A stretch of 27,267 bases of DNA from Elusimicrobia bacterium RIFCSPHIGHO2_02_FULL_57_9 (GTDB taxonomy: Bacteria; Elusimicrobiota; Elusimicrobia; UBA1565; UBA9628), in NCBI GenBank assembly GCA_001800015.1, contig MGUO01000138.1, positions 27,901 to 55,167 of the forward strand. The letters run 5' to 3'. Position 1 is the stretch's first letter. Every line of letters begins with the position of its first letter. This document shows positions 1-6,985 of the stretch, in pieces. A program made the translations under genes and the position numbers. The notes under the pieces are model-generated. The model worked only from the letters and a program-made list of their open reading frames with translations. It had not been told where the DNA came from and ran no database searches.

Positions 1-777
1 TCGAGTTATGAAGAGGGATTCTACGCCGGTTTCATGGGGACCTATCATCTGGGCTTGGATCGTTTGGCCATGATTCGCAATCCCTTAATGCGGTTGTTGC
101 TGCGCCACACCGCCTGGGACCGCATGCCCCAACGGCTGACGGCTTGTCTTAACGGGGGCGGCGAGGTGGGCATGGTTTTATCCGGAGGCGTTCCCGCCAC
201 AGGCCGCGTTCTCTATACCGTTCGCGAATGGGCGGGCCGGCAGCGCAATTCCAGTTCGCTGCGTTTGCGGCCCTTGGAGCTGCTGCGCCGCTTGCGCGTT
301 TATCCCGATTTCGCGCATTTTGAAAAAAATGGTCCGCACGGCGCGGGTTTGCGCAGCGTCTGGCGGCTGATGGAGGGGTGGCTGATGTCTTCGGTGGCCG
401 GGGTGTTCGGAAGCGACGCTCAGGACGCCGGCCGCGCCTTGAGCCAGTGCCTGGAGGCCTTGGAGATTTCGGGGGGACAAAAGGAAAAGGCCTTGGCCGA
501 TCTCAATGAAGAATTGGAGCGGCAGACTCCTTATCGCGCTCGGCTTTTTAATATTTTGGCCCGGCGGGTGGCGCGGAGCCGGCCGGTGGTTTTCCTCCCC
601 ATCGTCCATCAAATTAGCGGCGAAAGCTTCGGCATCGAAATCAAGCCGGCCTGGGCCTGGAGAGACTATAATGAGGGCAAGGTAAATGCTCTAATTTCTT
701 CCGGGTTGGGCCGGTTGGACTGGCACACCGGACCGGAGGAATTTGCCGTGCGCTTCGTTAAAGAAAATTTCGCATGA
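1..777 (+). CDS. Unknown protein, 5' end cut off by window
   Basis: The reading frame is open from the first base of the window, so the first visible ATG (position 34) is probably internal and the true N-terminus lies upstream. The visible 258 residues are rich in Arg and Leu and have no signal peptide or membrane segment. A Gly-rich stretch (NGGGEVGMVLSGG) sits near residue 55. I do not recognise the family. The stop overlaps the start of the DDAH-type gene in an ATGA arrangement (774-777), so the two are almost certainly cotranscribed and translationally coupled. Function is unknown; context only suggests a link to the amidinohydrolase and the secreted protein that follow. Confidence 0.8.
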   Translation, partial: SSYEEGFYAGFMGTYHLGLDRLAMIRNPLMRLLLRHTAWDRMPQRLTACLNGGGEVGMVLSGGVPATGRVLYTVREWAGRQRNSSSLRLRPLELLRRLRVYPDFAHFEKNGPHGAGLRSVWRLMEGWLMSSVAGVFGSDAQDAGRALSQCLEALEISGGQKEKALADLNEELERQTPYRARLFNILARRVARSRPVVFLPIVHQISGESFGIEIKPAWAWRDYNEGKVNALISSGLGRLDWHTGPEEFAVRFVKENFA

Positions 778-1673
778 GCCGCTTAATTTATAAAACCGTC
801 GGTGATTTAAAAGGCTTCTCGCTGAAGAACTGCCCGGCAATGCCGGATCCGGCCGGGGTGCTGATGTGCCCTCCGGACTATTATGATGTCAAGGAAGTCC
901 ACAACCCATTCATGGTGGGCCAGACCGGCACTGTCAACCGCCCTTTGGCCCGCCGGCAATGGGACGAGATGCGCGCCGCTTTTGAGGCCGCGGGAAAACC
1001 CGTTTCCCTGATCCAGCCGGTGGCGGGGCTTGAGGACATGGTTTTCTGCTCCAATCAAACCCTGGTTGGTCTGGCCCCGGGCATGGAGAAAGTCTGTCTT
1101 TTAAGCCAGATGCGTCATTCCTCGCGGCGGCGGGAGGTGCCGGCCTTCGAGGCTTGGTTTAAGGAAAACGGCTACCGTATCACGCGGCTTAAGGATTCTT
1201 CCGTGTCTTTCGAAGGAGCCGGCGACGCCTTGTGGCATCCGCGCAAGCGCCTGATTTGGGGAGGGCATGGTTTCCGTTCCCAACCCGAGGCCTACGAAGA
1301 AGTGGCCCGGGCTTTCGAGGCCCCCGTCATTCTATTGAAGCTCGTTAACGAGAGATTCTTTCATCTGGACACATGCTTCTGTCCGTTAACGCCCGAGGCC
1401 GTCTTGATCTATCCCTCGGCCTTCGATGGGGAGAGCCTTGAACTTATCCTTAAGATTTTCCCGGTGGTGTTGACGGCCAGCGAGCTGGAAGCCATACGCT
1501 CCATGGCTTGCAATGCCGCCGTGATCGATTCAAACACCGCGATTCTGCAAAAGGGTGCCGCCGGCGTTACCAGCCACATGCAGGCCATGGGCCTTAAAGT
1601 CGTTGAAGTCGACAGCTCCGAGTATATTAAGTCCGGCGGCAGCGTGTATTGCGTTAAGATGTTTCTCTATTAA
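774..1673 (+). CDS. DDAH-type amidinohydrolase / amidinotransferase family protein
   Basis: This 299-residue protein has the layout of the dimethylarginine dimethylaminohydrolase/arginine deiminase superfamily, which hydrolyses or transfers amidino groups through a cysteine intermediate. The early CPPDYYDV motif (residues 32-39) and GLEDMVF (85-91) fit the substrate-binding face. Likely catalytic residues are Glu147 in FEGAGD, His197 in FFHLDTC and Cys293 in GGSVYC near the C-terminus, the usual order and spacing for DDAH. There is no signal peptide, so it is cytoplasmic. ATG overlaps the upstream stop by 4 nt, and its own stop overlaps the next start by 1 nt (TAATG). The substrate cannot be told from sequence: methylarginine, arginine or another guanidino compound are all possible. 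Family confident, exact reaction not. Confidence 0.88.
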   Translation: MSRLIYKTVGDLKGFSLKNCPAMPDPAGVLMCPPDYYDVKEVHNPFMVGQTGTVNRPLARRQWDEMRAAFEAAGKPVSLIQPVAGLEDMVFCSNQTLVGLAPGMEKVCLLSQMRHSSRRREVPAFEAWFKENGYRITRLKDSSVSFEGAGDALWHPRKRLIWGGHGFRSQPEAYEEVARAFEAPVILLKLVNERFFHLDTCFCPLTPEAVLIYPSAFDGESLELILKIFPVVLTASELEAIRSMACNAAVIDSNTAILQKGAAGVTSHMQAMGLKVVEVDSSEYIKSGGSVYCVKMFLY

Positions 1674-2569
1674 TGGGCGCGGCGTTTCTTTTATTCTTAT
1701 GGCTCTGCCCCTTGTCAGCGGCCGAGCCTCCGGGGTTTGCCCTGCTGCCGGAAGCGGCGCTGGATTTGGAGCGCCTTGAGCAAGGGTTGGCCAAAACTTG
1801 GGCCGGACGCCGTCTCTTGGCGCAAACCCAGGAAGTTTCCCGTCGAAGCCGTCCGCTTAATGGCGAGTTATTCGCTTATCAGCGGCTCTCGACCCCGACG
1901 CTGTTTATCGACGCCGACCAGCTCAACAAGTTAGTCCGGCAGGCCTCGGAGCGCCTAGGGCTCTGGGAATTCGAGCTGATGCTGGTTAGGGAGCTGGCCA
2001 AGGCCGGCCTGGCTATTGCCCTGGAAATGCCGGAAGTCGAGATGGCCGCGGTGCAAAGCCAGCTTGAATACGCGCTAGAGCGCGCGCAAGGCGACGCGGA
2101 ATTTTCGCAACGCCTTAAGGATTCCCTGCGCCTAATGCGCCGTCGCGCCGATGCCGCCGCGATGCATCTAGTCATCGCCTCGCCCTTGGCTCTGACTCCC
2201 TTGCCTCAAAAAGAGATGGACAAGGCCGCTTTTTATTTAATTTTGTTTCGCCGCGATGAGGATGAGTTTTATGCGGCCGTCGAACGCAGCCGGCGCTGGA
2301 GCGTCGATGCCGTGCGCCTGACCGAGCTGGAGGATTTTATCGAGCTGCATGGACGGCAGTTGCAGACCTTGCCCCAGGAGCTTAAGGTCCCCTACGTCCG
2401 CATCAACGGCCGCCGCTATCCCACCGGGTTGGTGCGCGCCGCGCGTTTTTTGCCCTCAGCCGGAGGCTTGGCCCGCCTGCATGAGGCCTTTGATTTTCTT
2501 GAGACGCGCCGCAGGATGGAACTCAAGGCCAAGCTCAAGGCCTGGCTGGGGGCCGAGCCTGCGCCTTGA
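1673..2569 (+). CDS. Exported protein of unknown function
   Basis: The 298-residue product starts with a short signal peptide (hydrophobic core AAFLLFLWLCPLSA, cleavage likely near AEPPG). The mature part is helical and rich in Leu, Ala, Arg and Glu, with a central segment (about residues 105-165) that looks like an amphipathic helical bundle. No catalytic motif or known domain is evident. The start codon shares one base with the stop of the DDAH-type gene, so translation is coupled and the protein belongs to that operon. The stop codon lies inside the -35 box of the response-regulator promoter that follows. It could be a periplasmic partner of the operon, but that is only context. Confidence 0.8.
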   Translation: MGAAFLLFLWLCPLSAAEPPGFALLPEAALDLERLEQGLAKTWAGRRLLAQTQEVSRRSRPLNGELFAYQRLSTPTLFIDADQLNKLVRQASERLGLWEFELMLVRELAKAGLAIALEMPEVEMAAVQSQLEYALERAQGDAEFSQRLKDSLRLMRRRADAAAMHLVIASPLALTPLPQKEMDKAAFYLILFRRDEDEFYAAVERSRRWSVDAVRLTELEDFIELHGRQLQTLPQELKVPYVRINGRRYPTGLVRAARFLPSAGGLARLHEAFDFLETRRRMELKAKLKAWLGAEPAP

Positions 2570-2594
2570 AAAGGACGTCCGCAGGGTCTATACT
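2566..2594 (+). promoter_or_regulatory. Promoter of response regulator (leaderless type)
   Basis: TTGAAA (2566-2571) and TATACT (2589-2594) are separated by exactly 17 bp. Transcription should begin about position 2601, one base before the ATG at 2602, giving a leaderless mRNA. No Shine-Dalgarno is present. The -35 box overlaps the stop codon of the upstream gene. Confidence 0.75.
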
Positions 2595-2601
2595 CTAGCG
2601 T

Positions 2602-2991
2602 ATGGAAACCAAGCAGCCCCTCATCCTGATCATCGATGATGATCCCGGGCTGCAGATGCTTCTTGAATGCTTCGTCAAGGAGATGGGGCTGCGCTCCGAG
2701 GTAGCCCGCAACGGCACGGAGGCCATCGATAAAATCCCTTTCTTAAAACCAGATTTGATTGTTTTGGATCTTATGCTGCCCGGCATGAGCGGCCTGAAAA
2801 TTCTGGAGATGCTGCAAACCGGGGAGGCCTTGAAAATCCCCGTCGTGGTTTTGACCGGGTCCTATATTCAGAACCTGAAGGAAAAAATAACAGCCTGTCC
2901 CAATGTCGTGGAGCTGCTGCAAAAACCCATCAAGCTGGAAACCTTCCGCGAAGTAGTCGCCCGCGGCTTGAACCGCTCTAAAGCCGCCTAG
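2602..2991 (+). CDS. Single-domain CheY-like response regulator
   Basis: A 129-residue receiver domain with no output domain. The acidic pocket is Asp12-Asp14 (IIDDD), the phosphoacceptor is Asp56 in VLDLMLPG, the signalling Thr is Thr85 in VVLTG, and the conserved Lys is Lys108 in LLQKP. All landmarks of an active receiver are present. It probably relays phosphate to another protein or acts by protein contact rather than DNA binding. No histidine kinase is encoded nearby, so it is an orphan here. The start is set by a promoter whose -10 box ends 7 bases before the ATG. Confidence 0.93.
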   Translation: METKQPLILIIDDDPGLQMLLECFVKEMGLRSEVARNGTEAIDKIPFLKPDLIVLDLMLPGMSGLKILEMLQTGEALKIPVVVLTGSYIQNLKEKITACPNVVELLQKPIKLETFREVVARGLNRSKAA

Positions 2992-3001
2992 GAGGAGGCG
3001 A

Positions 3002-4261
3002 TCAGCGGGCGATGTTCGCCGCGTTGATGACTCCCCTGCCCTGCTCGCTGGCCGAGAGATTCGGCAGTGATGCCGCCGCTCTTTCCAGGGCTGAGCGCAC
3101 AGCCTGCGGGCTGGACGCGCCGGCTTTAACGGCCAGGGCCGCTAAAGCCGCCACGTGCGGGCAGGCCATGGAGGTGCCGGAATAGGCCTTAACCAGGCCG
3201 GCGTCGTGTTCCTTGGGGACAGTGGAGGGAATTTTCTCTCCGGGCGCGATAAAGTCGACTTCGGGGCCGCGGCTGGACCATTTGGTGATGGTTTCAGGCA
3301 GATTCGGCTGAGCCTCGGAGAGCGCCGAAACCGCGATGCATTCTTCATAGGCGGCCGGCCAGCCCACAGGGGCGCTGTTACCCTTGCCGTCGCCGTTGCC
3401 CGCAGCGCAGACAATCGCGATGCCGGCGCTCTGGGCCATTTGCAGGGCTTGCTGCACGAACGGCAGTTCCTGATTGGCTCCCAAGCTCATATTAATCACT
3501 TTCACATCAGGCTGCTGGGCCGCCCAGATAATGCCCTCGATGATGGAGAACAGAGACCCGCTGCCATCCTTGCTCAAAACCTTGACGGCATATAGCTCGA
3601 CTTGTGGCGCCACGCCCGCCACAAGTTCGCCGTTAAGCCGGGCCGCGATGATTCCGGACACATGAGTGCCGTGGAAATGATCGTCATCCCAAGAGGCGTT
3701 TTTATCCAGGGCGTTGTAGCCGCCGATTATTTTTAATTCGGGGTGCTCTTTATCGATTCCGGTGTCGATGACGGCCACCTTGACGCCGGCTCCCTGATTG
3801 GAGGGCCAGGCGGCCGGGGCATTCACGCGCTTGATCCCCCATTGGGCTTCCTCGTCCTGTTTGCCCATGCGCGAAGAGGGCGTGAATTTCGGCAGTTGAT
3901 GGACCACCGATTCAACGCTCGGCAGCGGAGTTTCTTGCATCGAGGCCGGTGCAAACAGCCAGTTGCGCCAGATGTCGCGGTCAACGCGCAGGATATTGGA
4001 ATTGGCCGATAGCTTGGATAGGGCCAGCGCCGAGCGTCCTTTAGGTGCTCTCACCAGCACCATATTTAACGCCGGGATTTCCCTAAGAAGACGCAGCCCC
4101 TCCGCTTTAATCAGCATCCGCTGATCCTGCGCGGATACCTCGGACTTAAACGCAATGATCAGACGTTCCTCGACCCCTTCCGCGGTCAAAGCAACGGCCA
4201 AAGCCTGCAGCGGCAGCGAAACTGCCACCAGCAACCCGCCAATCCACGACCATTTTCGCAT
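3002..4261 (-). CDS. Exported subtilisin-like serine protease (S8)
   Basis: A 419-residue secreted endopeptidase. Residues 1-22 form a signal peptide. Residues about 30-100 look like an inhibitor-I9-type propeptide (RLIIAFKSEV...ILRVDRD). The peptidase domain spans about 140-415. The catalytic triad is Asp166 (VAVIDTGID), His197 (FHGTHVSG) and Ser364 (SGTSMACPHVA); Asn289 (AAGNG) is the oxyanion-hole residue. There is no C-terminal anchoring or sorting domain, so it is probably periplasmic or released. It has a good Shine-Dalgarno (GGAGAGG about 8 bases before ATG), unlike most first genes in this window. It converges on the response regulator with a 10-base gap. Confidence 0.95.
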   Translation of the reverse strand: MRKWSWIGGLLVAVSLPLQALAVALTAEGVEERLIIAFKSEVSAQDQRMLIKAEGLRLLREIPALNMVLVRAPKGRSALALSKLSANSNILRVDRDIWRNWLFAPASMQETPLPSVESVVHQLPKFTPSSRMGKQDEEAQWGIKRVNAPAAWPSNQGAGVKVAVIDTGIDKEHPELKIIGGYNALDKNASWDDDHFHGTHVSGIIAARLNGELVAGVAPQVELYAVKVLSKDGSGSLFSIIEGIIWAAQQPDVKVINMSLGANQELPFVQQALQMAQSAGIAIVCAAGNGDGKGNSAPVGWPAAYEECIAVSALSEAQPNLPETITKWSSRGPEVDFIAPGEKIPSTVPKEHDAGLVKAYSGTSMACPHVAALAALAVKAGASSPQAVRSALERAAASLPNLSASEQGRGVINAANIAR

Positions 4262-4283
4262 AGCCCACCTCTCCAGTGCGACA

Positions 4284-4312
4284 TGTATACCGATTGCGCG
4301 CCCCTGAACCTA
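4284..4312 (-). promoter_or_regulatory. Possible promoter of subtilase gene
   Basis: On the minus strand TATACA (4289-4284) lies 17 bp from a weak TAGGTT (4312-4307). The predicted start near 4277 leaves a short leader carrying GGAGAGG ahead of ATG 4261. The weak -35 makes this tentative. Confidence 0.4.
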
Positions 4313-4321
4313 GCATATTAA

Positions 4322-4360
4322 GGGACAAAAGTCCTAGTCCATTGATAGGCCTTTTGTCCC
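4322..4360. repeat. Inverted repeat between divergent genes
   Basis: Perfect 10-bp arms GGGACAAAAG (4322-4331) and CTTTTGTCCC (4351-4360) are extended inward, after one mismatch, by CCTA/TAGG. This gives 14 of 15 paired positions around a 9-base loop. It sits between the divergent subtilase and small membrane-protein genes and overlaps the likely -35 region of the latter, so it could be an operator. A diverged ungapped copy is at 8378-8415, so it may instead be a dispersed intergenic repeat. Confidence 0.7.
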
Positions 4361-4381
4361 AGGCCGGCCTTGTGGTATCAT
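4354..4381 (+). promoter_or_regulatory. Probable promoter of small membrane protein gene
   Basis: TTGTCC (4354-4359), 16 bp, then an extended -10 TGG-TATCAT (4373-4381). Transcription would begin near 4388. The ATG at 4380 would lie inside the -10 box, so ATG 4392 is the better start, with a leader of only a few bases. Confidence 0.5.
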
Positions 4382-4391
4382 GTGCCGTAAT

Positions 4392-4568
4392 ATGAGATTT
4401 CGCGGACTGCGCTGGCTGCTGTTTCTGACCGCCCTGTCATGCCTGCTGAAGACCATGTTCGGCACGGCGACGGCATGGTCCGTGGCTTTTTTCTTCGTTT
4501 CCGGCGCGCTCTGGTACTGGCTCACCTGGAAGCGCACCCGCAAGTTGGACGCCCTTAAGACGCGATAA
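4392..4568 (+). CDS. Small membrane protein, unknown function
   Basis: Predicted 58-residue protein starting MRFRGLRWLLF. Two hydrophobic segments (about residues 7-22 and 27-45) are separated by a short turn and followed by a strongly basic tail (KRTRKLDALKTR), so it probably forms a two-helix hairpin with the C-terminus in the cytoplasm. An in-frame ATG 12 bases upstream is possible but lies within the proposed -10 box. An ORF on the opposite strand also covers this region but lacks supporting signals. I see no family match. Clear hydrophobic segments and a plausible promoter support it as a real gene. Confidence 0.55.
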   Translation: MRFRGLRWLLFLTALSCLLKTMFGTATAWSVAFFFVSGALWYWLTWKRTRKLDALKTR

Positions 4569-4615
4569 ACGAGAACTTATTCTATAAGTAATCGTACTAT
4601 TGTTAGGGACCCGCA

Positions 4616-5352
4616 ATGATAGACCATAAATCAGCTGCGCCTGATGATTTGTGGTATTTGGTGGGACTTATCACAGCCGATGGGTGCTTAAGTTCTGATG
4701 GCAGGCATACTGATATAACCGCAAAGGATAAGGATTTCTTGCAGGAGCTTGGGGCGCGCCTTAAGATTTCTAATGCAATTGGCCAAAAAAAGAACGGGAT
4801 GGGCCTTGTTTATCGCCGGATACAAATAGGCGGTATTGAATCTATCGCTATTTGCAGGCTATCGGCCTGGTTCCACAGAAGTCATTACTGCTCAATCGGC
4901 TCAATATTGATGAAAAATATTTCCAATATTTTTTTAGAGGAGTAATAGATGGGGATGGCTGTATTCGATCTTGGATCCATCCATCTAATGGCGGGTTGCA
5001 ATGGTCTCTTCTAATTTATTCCGGCTCCCAGGATTTTTTGTCATGGCTAAGGGAAATGGTGGATGCAAAAGTATCCGCCAGAGGCGGGGTGTATCAAGAT
5101 AGCGAAACCCGGTTTATTCTAAAATTTGGAAAGATGGCAGCGCAACGCATCTTAAGCAAATGCTACTATCGAGATTGCTTGAGTTTAGCTGGGAAATACA
5201 AATTGGCATTTAGCTGTGTTAGCGCTGCCAATGGCTGGAAAATGAGTCAAACGATTGGGCAGGTGGCGGAACTGGCAGACGCAACGGACTCAATTGGGTC
5301 TCCTCAGAGGCAACTCTGGGGCAATAAATCCCTCAAACTCGGGGAAAGCTAA
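4616..5352 (+). pseudogene. Frameshifted LAGLIDADG homing endonuclease gene
   Basis: Two overlapping frames together encode one LAGLIDADG protein. Frame one starts at ATG 4616 (AGGGAC just upstream) and carries motif 1, LVGLITADG (nt 4658-4684, acidic residue Asp22). Near 4837-4850 the homology moves to another frame, which continues YLQAIGLVPQKSLLL and carries motif 2, FRGVIDGDG (nt 4933-4959). The junction fits loss of one base near 4848, because a restored reading ESIAYLQAIGL looks natural. The second frame has no stop before the tRNA: it runs through tRNA exon 1 and into the intron, ending at 5352, so the ancestral C-terminus was probably before 5257. The region is visibly more AT-rich than its neighbours, which suggests transfer. 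The break could be decay or an assembly error. Confidence 0.85.
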
Positions 5353-5546
5353 ATCTTTCTTTTGGGAAGACAAGCCAATCCCGAGCCAAGACCTCGAATT
5401 CGAGGTAAGGTGTAGAGACTAGACGGGGGACTCCCCCACAAGGACGTGGGGGGTGAAGGGATAGTCCACTCCCCGTGGAAACACGGGGGCCAAGTGTAAA
5501 ATCCGTCGGCCGTAAGGCCATGCGGGTTCGATTCCCGCCCTGCCCA
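5257..5546 (+). tRNA. trnL: tRNA-Leu(UAA), interrupted by a group I intron
   Basis: Exon 1 is 5257-5290 and exon 2 is 5497-5546. Joined, they give an 84-nt type II tRNA. The acceptor stem is GGGCAGG/CCTGCCC with discriminator A, the anticodon stem is ACGGA/TCCGT, and the loop CTTAAAA gives anticodon UAA. The long variable arm is GGCC-GTAA-GGCC and the T arm is GCGGG-TTCGATT-CCCGC. The 3' CCA is not encoded; TGA follows. The intron interrupts the anticodon loop. Without splicing, the 5' exon reads directly into CAA, which can mislead a finder into calling Leu(CAA). Confidence 0.93.
5291..5496 (+). ncRNA. Group I intron (IC3-like) in tRNA-Leu
   Basis: A 206-nt self-splicing-type intron. P1 forms between the exon end GGACU and the internal guide GGUCU across loop CAAUUG, giving the required U-G wobble at the splice site; the intron ends in G (5496). 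The core CAATCCCGAGCC (5376-5387) and GGTGTAGAGACTAGACGG closely match conserved segments of cyanobacterial and plastid trnL(UAA) introns. The P6 hairpin is ACCTCG-AATT-CGAGGT (5391-5406). P7 is GACTA (5417-5421) with TAGTC (5462-5466). A terminal hairpin CCCCGTG-GAAA-CACGGGG (5471-5488) has a GNRA loop. No ORF lies inside; the only candidate mobility gene is the broken LAGLIDADG gene just upstream. Confidence 0.92.
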
Positions 5547-5561
5547 TGATTTTTTATAACC

Positions 5562-6200
5562 ATGAAAATTGCGCGCCAAGGTTGGAAATTCGTCGCGACG
5601 GGTCTGGTGGTCATGGCGATGGGGCTCGTCCTGGTCTTCTCCGATGCGCTGATCCCAGGAATTATTCTGCTCATCCTCGGCGCGGACTTCGCCGCGTTTT
5701 GCGTTTATTTCTTCCGGGATCCGGAGCGCCCGCTGCCGACTGACCCGGGCAAAATCTATTCCCCGGGAGACGGCACGGTATTAAGCGTGGCTAGAGAAGG
5801 CCCGGGGGATATCGCGACCCTGCGGATATTTCTTTCCATTTTCAACGTTCACCTGCAGAGAGCGCCTTGTTCGGGCCGGGTCAAGCAAGTCCATCATCAG
5901 AGCGGAAGCTTCGCGGCCGCCATGCGCGAGGAGGCCAAGGTCAACGAGCGCTGCGTGATGACCTTGATGCCCGAGGGCCGGCGCGATCCCCTTATCGTTG
6001 AGCAAATCGCGGGGCTGATCGCGCGGCGCATCGAATGCTGGCCCAAGCCGCAAGAGCGCTTGACCGCGGGCCAGCGCTACGGCATTATTTATTTCGGCTC
6101 TCAAGCCGCGGTGCATTTTCCGGCCTCCGCGCGCTGCTTGGTCAAGCCGGGCGATAAAGTCGTAGGCGGCGTTACGGCGATAGGCGAATGGATAAGCTGA
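5562..6200 (+). CDS. psd: Phosphatidylserine decarboxylase, short type
   Basis: This 212-residue enzyme decarboxylates phosphatidylserine to phosphatidylethanolamine at the membrane. Residues 11-50 contain one or two hydrophobic segments, followed by FFRDPER (50-56), SPGDGTV (67-73), IFLSIFNVHLQRAP (89-102) and QIAGLIARRI (148-157). The self-cleavage site is Gly179-Ser180 in YFGSQ, where Ser becomes the pyruvoyl cofactor. Length and motifs match the short bacterial/archaeal-like decarboxylases rather than the E. coli type. The ATG lies only 15 bases after the tRNA-Leu gene and has no Shine-Dalgarno, so it may ride on the tRNA transcript. The stop overlaps the pssA start by 13 nt. Confidence 0.94.
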   Translation: MKIARQGWKFVATGLVVMAMGLVLVFSDALIPGIILLILGADFAAFCVYFFRDPERPLPTDPGKIYSPGDGTVLSVAREGPGDIATLRIFLSIFNVHLQRAPCSGRVKQVHHQSGSFAAAMREEAKVNERCVMTLMPEGRRDPLIVEQIAGLIARRIECWPKPQERLTAGQRYGIIYFGSQAAVHFPASARCLVKPGDKVVGGVTAIGEWIS

Positions 6201-6985
6201 CGTTTAAACGGGGCGGGCAGGTGCTGGCGCCCTCGCTGTTGACCGTGGGGAATATGGCCTGCGGTTTTTACGCCCTTCTCTCCGCGCACCAAGGCGAATT
6301 TGTCTCGGCGGCCACGGGGATACTTGCCGGCATCGTTTTTGACGCCTTGGACGGGCGCGTGGCGCGCTTGGTGCACGGGGAATCCACCTTCGGCGTTGAA
6401 TTCGACTCGCTCTGCGACTTTTTGACTTTCGGCATCGCCCCGGCCCACATGATGTACGCTTTTATTCTTAAGGATTACGGCGTCTGGGGTTATCCCATGG
6501 CCTTTATCTTCGCTCTGTGCGGCGCTCTGCGCTTGGCGCGCTTCAATGCCGTTGCGCATGACACGGCCGGAGGCCGCAAAACGCATTTTTCCGGCCTGCC
6601 TATTCCCGGTGGGGCCGGCCTTTTGGCTTCTTTTGTCCTGCTCTATCAGATCGTGGAGGAGGGCCGGCCTGCCCATACCTGGAAAATTTTGATGGACCAG
6701 ATTCCGTATCTCTACGGCTTGGCGCCCGCTTTCGTGCTTATCATCGCCTTCTTGATGATATCCACGATTCCTTATCCCGCTTTCAAGCAGCCGAATATAT
6801 TTCAGCCGCGTTCGGTGAGGGGGCTGGTGGGAGCGGTCATCGGGGCATTATTAGTGTTTATTTATCCGCAGAACACCATCTTCCTGCTTTTTCTCTTCTA
6901 TGCCCTGCTGGGGCCGGTAGGCGGTCTGGTGAGAATGATTTGCTCCTCATTAGGCATTAATCGCCAGTCCCAGCCGGGCAATTAG
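6188..6985 (+). CDS. pssA: CDP-diacylglycerol-serine O-phosphatidyltransferase
   Basis: A 265-residue integral membrane protein of the CDP-alcohol phosphatidyltransferase family, which makes phosphatidylserine from CDP-diacylglycerol and serine, the substrate of the adjacent psd product. The signature D-x2-DG-x2-AR-x8-G-x3-D-x3-D is complete: Asp52, Asp55, Gly56, Ala59, Arg60, Gly69, Asp73 and Asp77. Several membrane segments follow (about 80-120, 140-160, 175-195, 215-255). It begins inside the end of psd and the two form a phosphatidylethanolamine operon. Its stop overlaps the stop of the convergent gene (TTAG, 6982-6985). Confidence 0.95.
   Translation: MDKLTFKRGGQVLAPSLLTVGNMACGFYALLSAHQGEFVSAATGILAGIVFDALDGRVARLVHGESTFGVEFDSLCDFLTFGIAPAHMMYAFILKDYGVWGYPMAFIFALCGALRLARFNAVAHDTAGGRKTHFSGLPIPGGAGLLASFVLLYQIVEEGRPAHTWKILMDQIPYLYGLAPAFVLIIAFLMISTIPYPAFKQPNIFQPRSVRGLVGAVIGALLVFIYPQNTIFLLFLFYALLGPVGGLVRMICSSLGINRQSQPGN

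Noticed and set aside
4334..4543. Minus-strand 69-residue ORF
   Set aside because: It covers the inverted repeat and the small membrane-protein gene, has no start signals and reads as low-quality composition.
5257..5300. tRNA-Leu with anticodon CAA
   Set aside because: CAA appears only in the unspliced precursor (GGACT followed by intron CAATTG); the joined exons give UAA.
5257..5352. Coding sequence ending VAELADATDSIGSPQ
   Set aside because: This is tRNA-Leu exon 1 and intron read as protein, not a real C-terminal domain.
5333..5674. Minus-strand ORFs across the intron and psd start
   Set aside because: They are shadows of the tRNA, intron and psd, with no promoter or family match.
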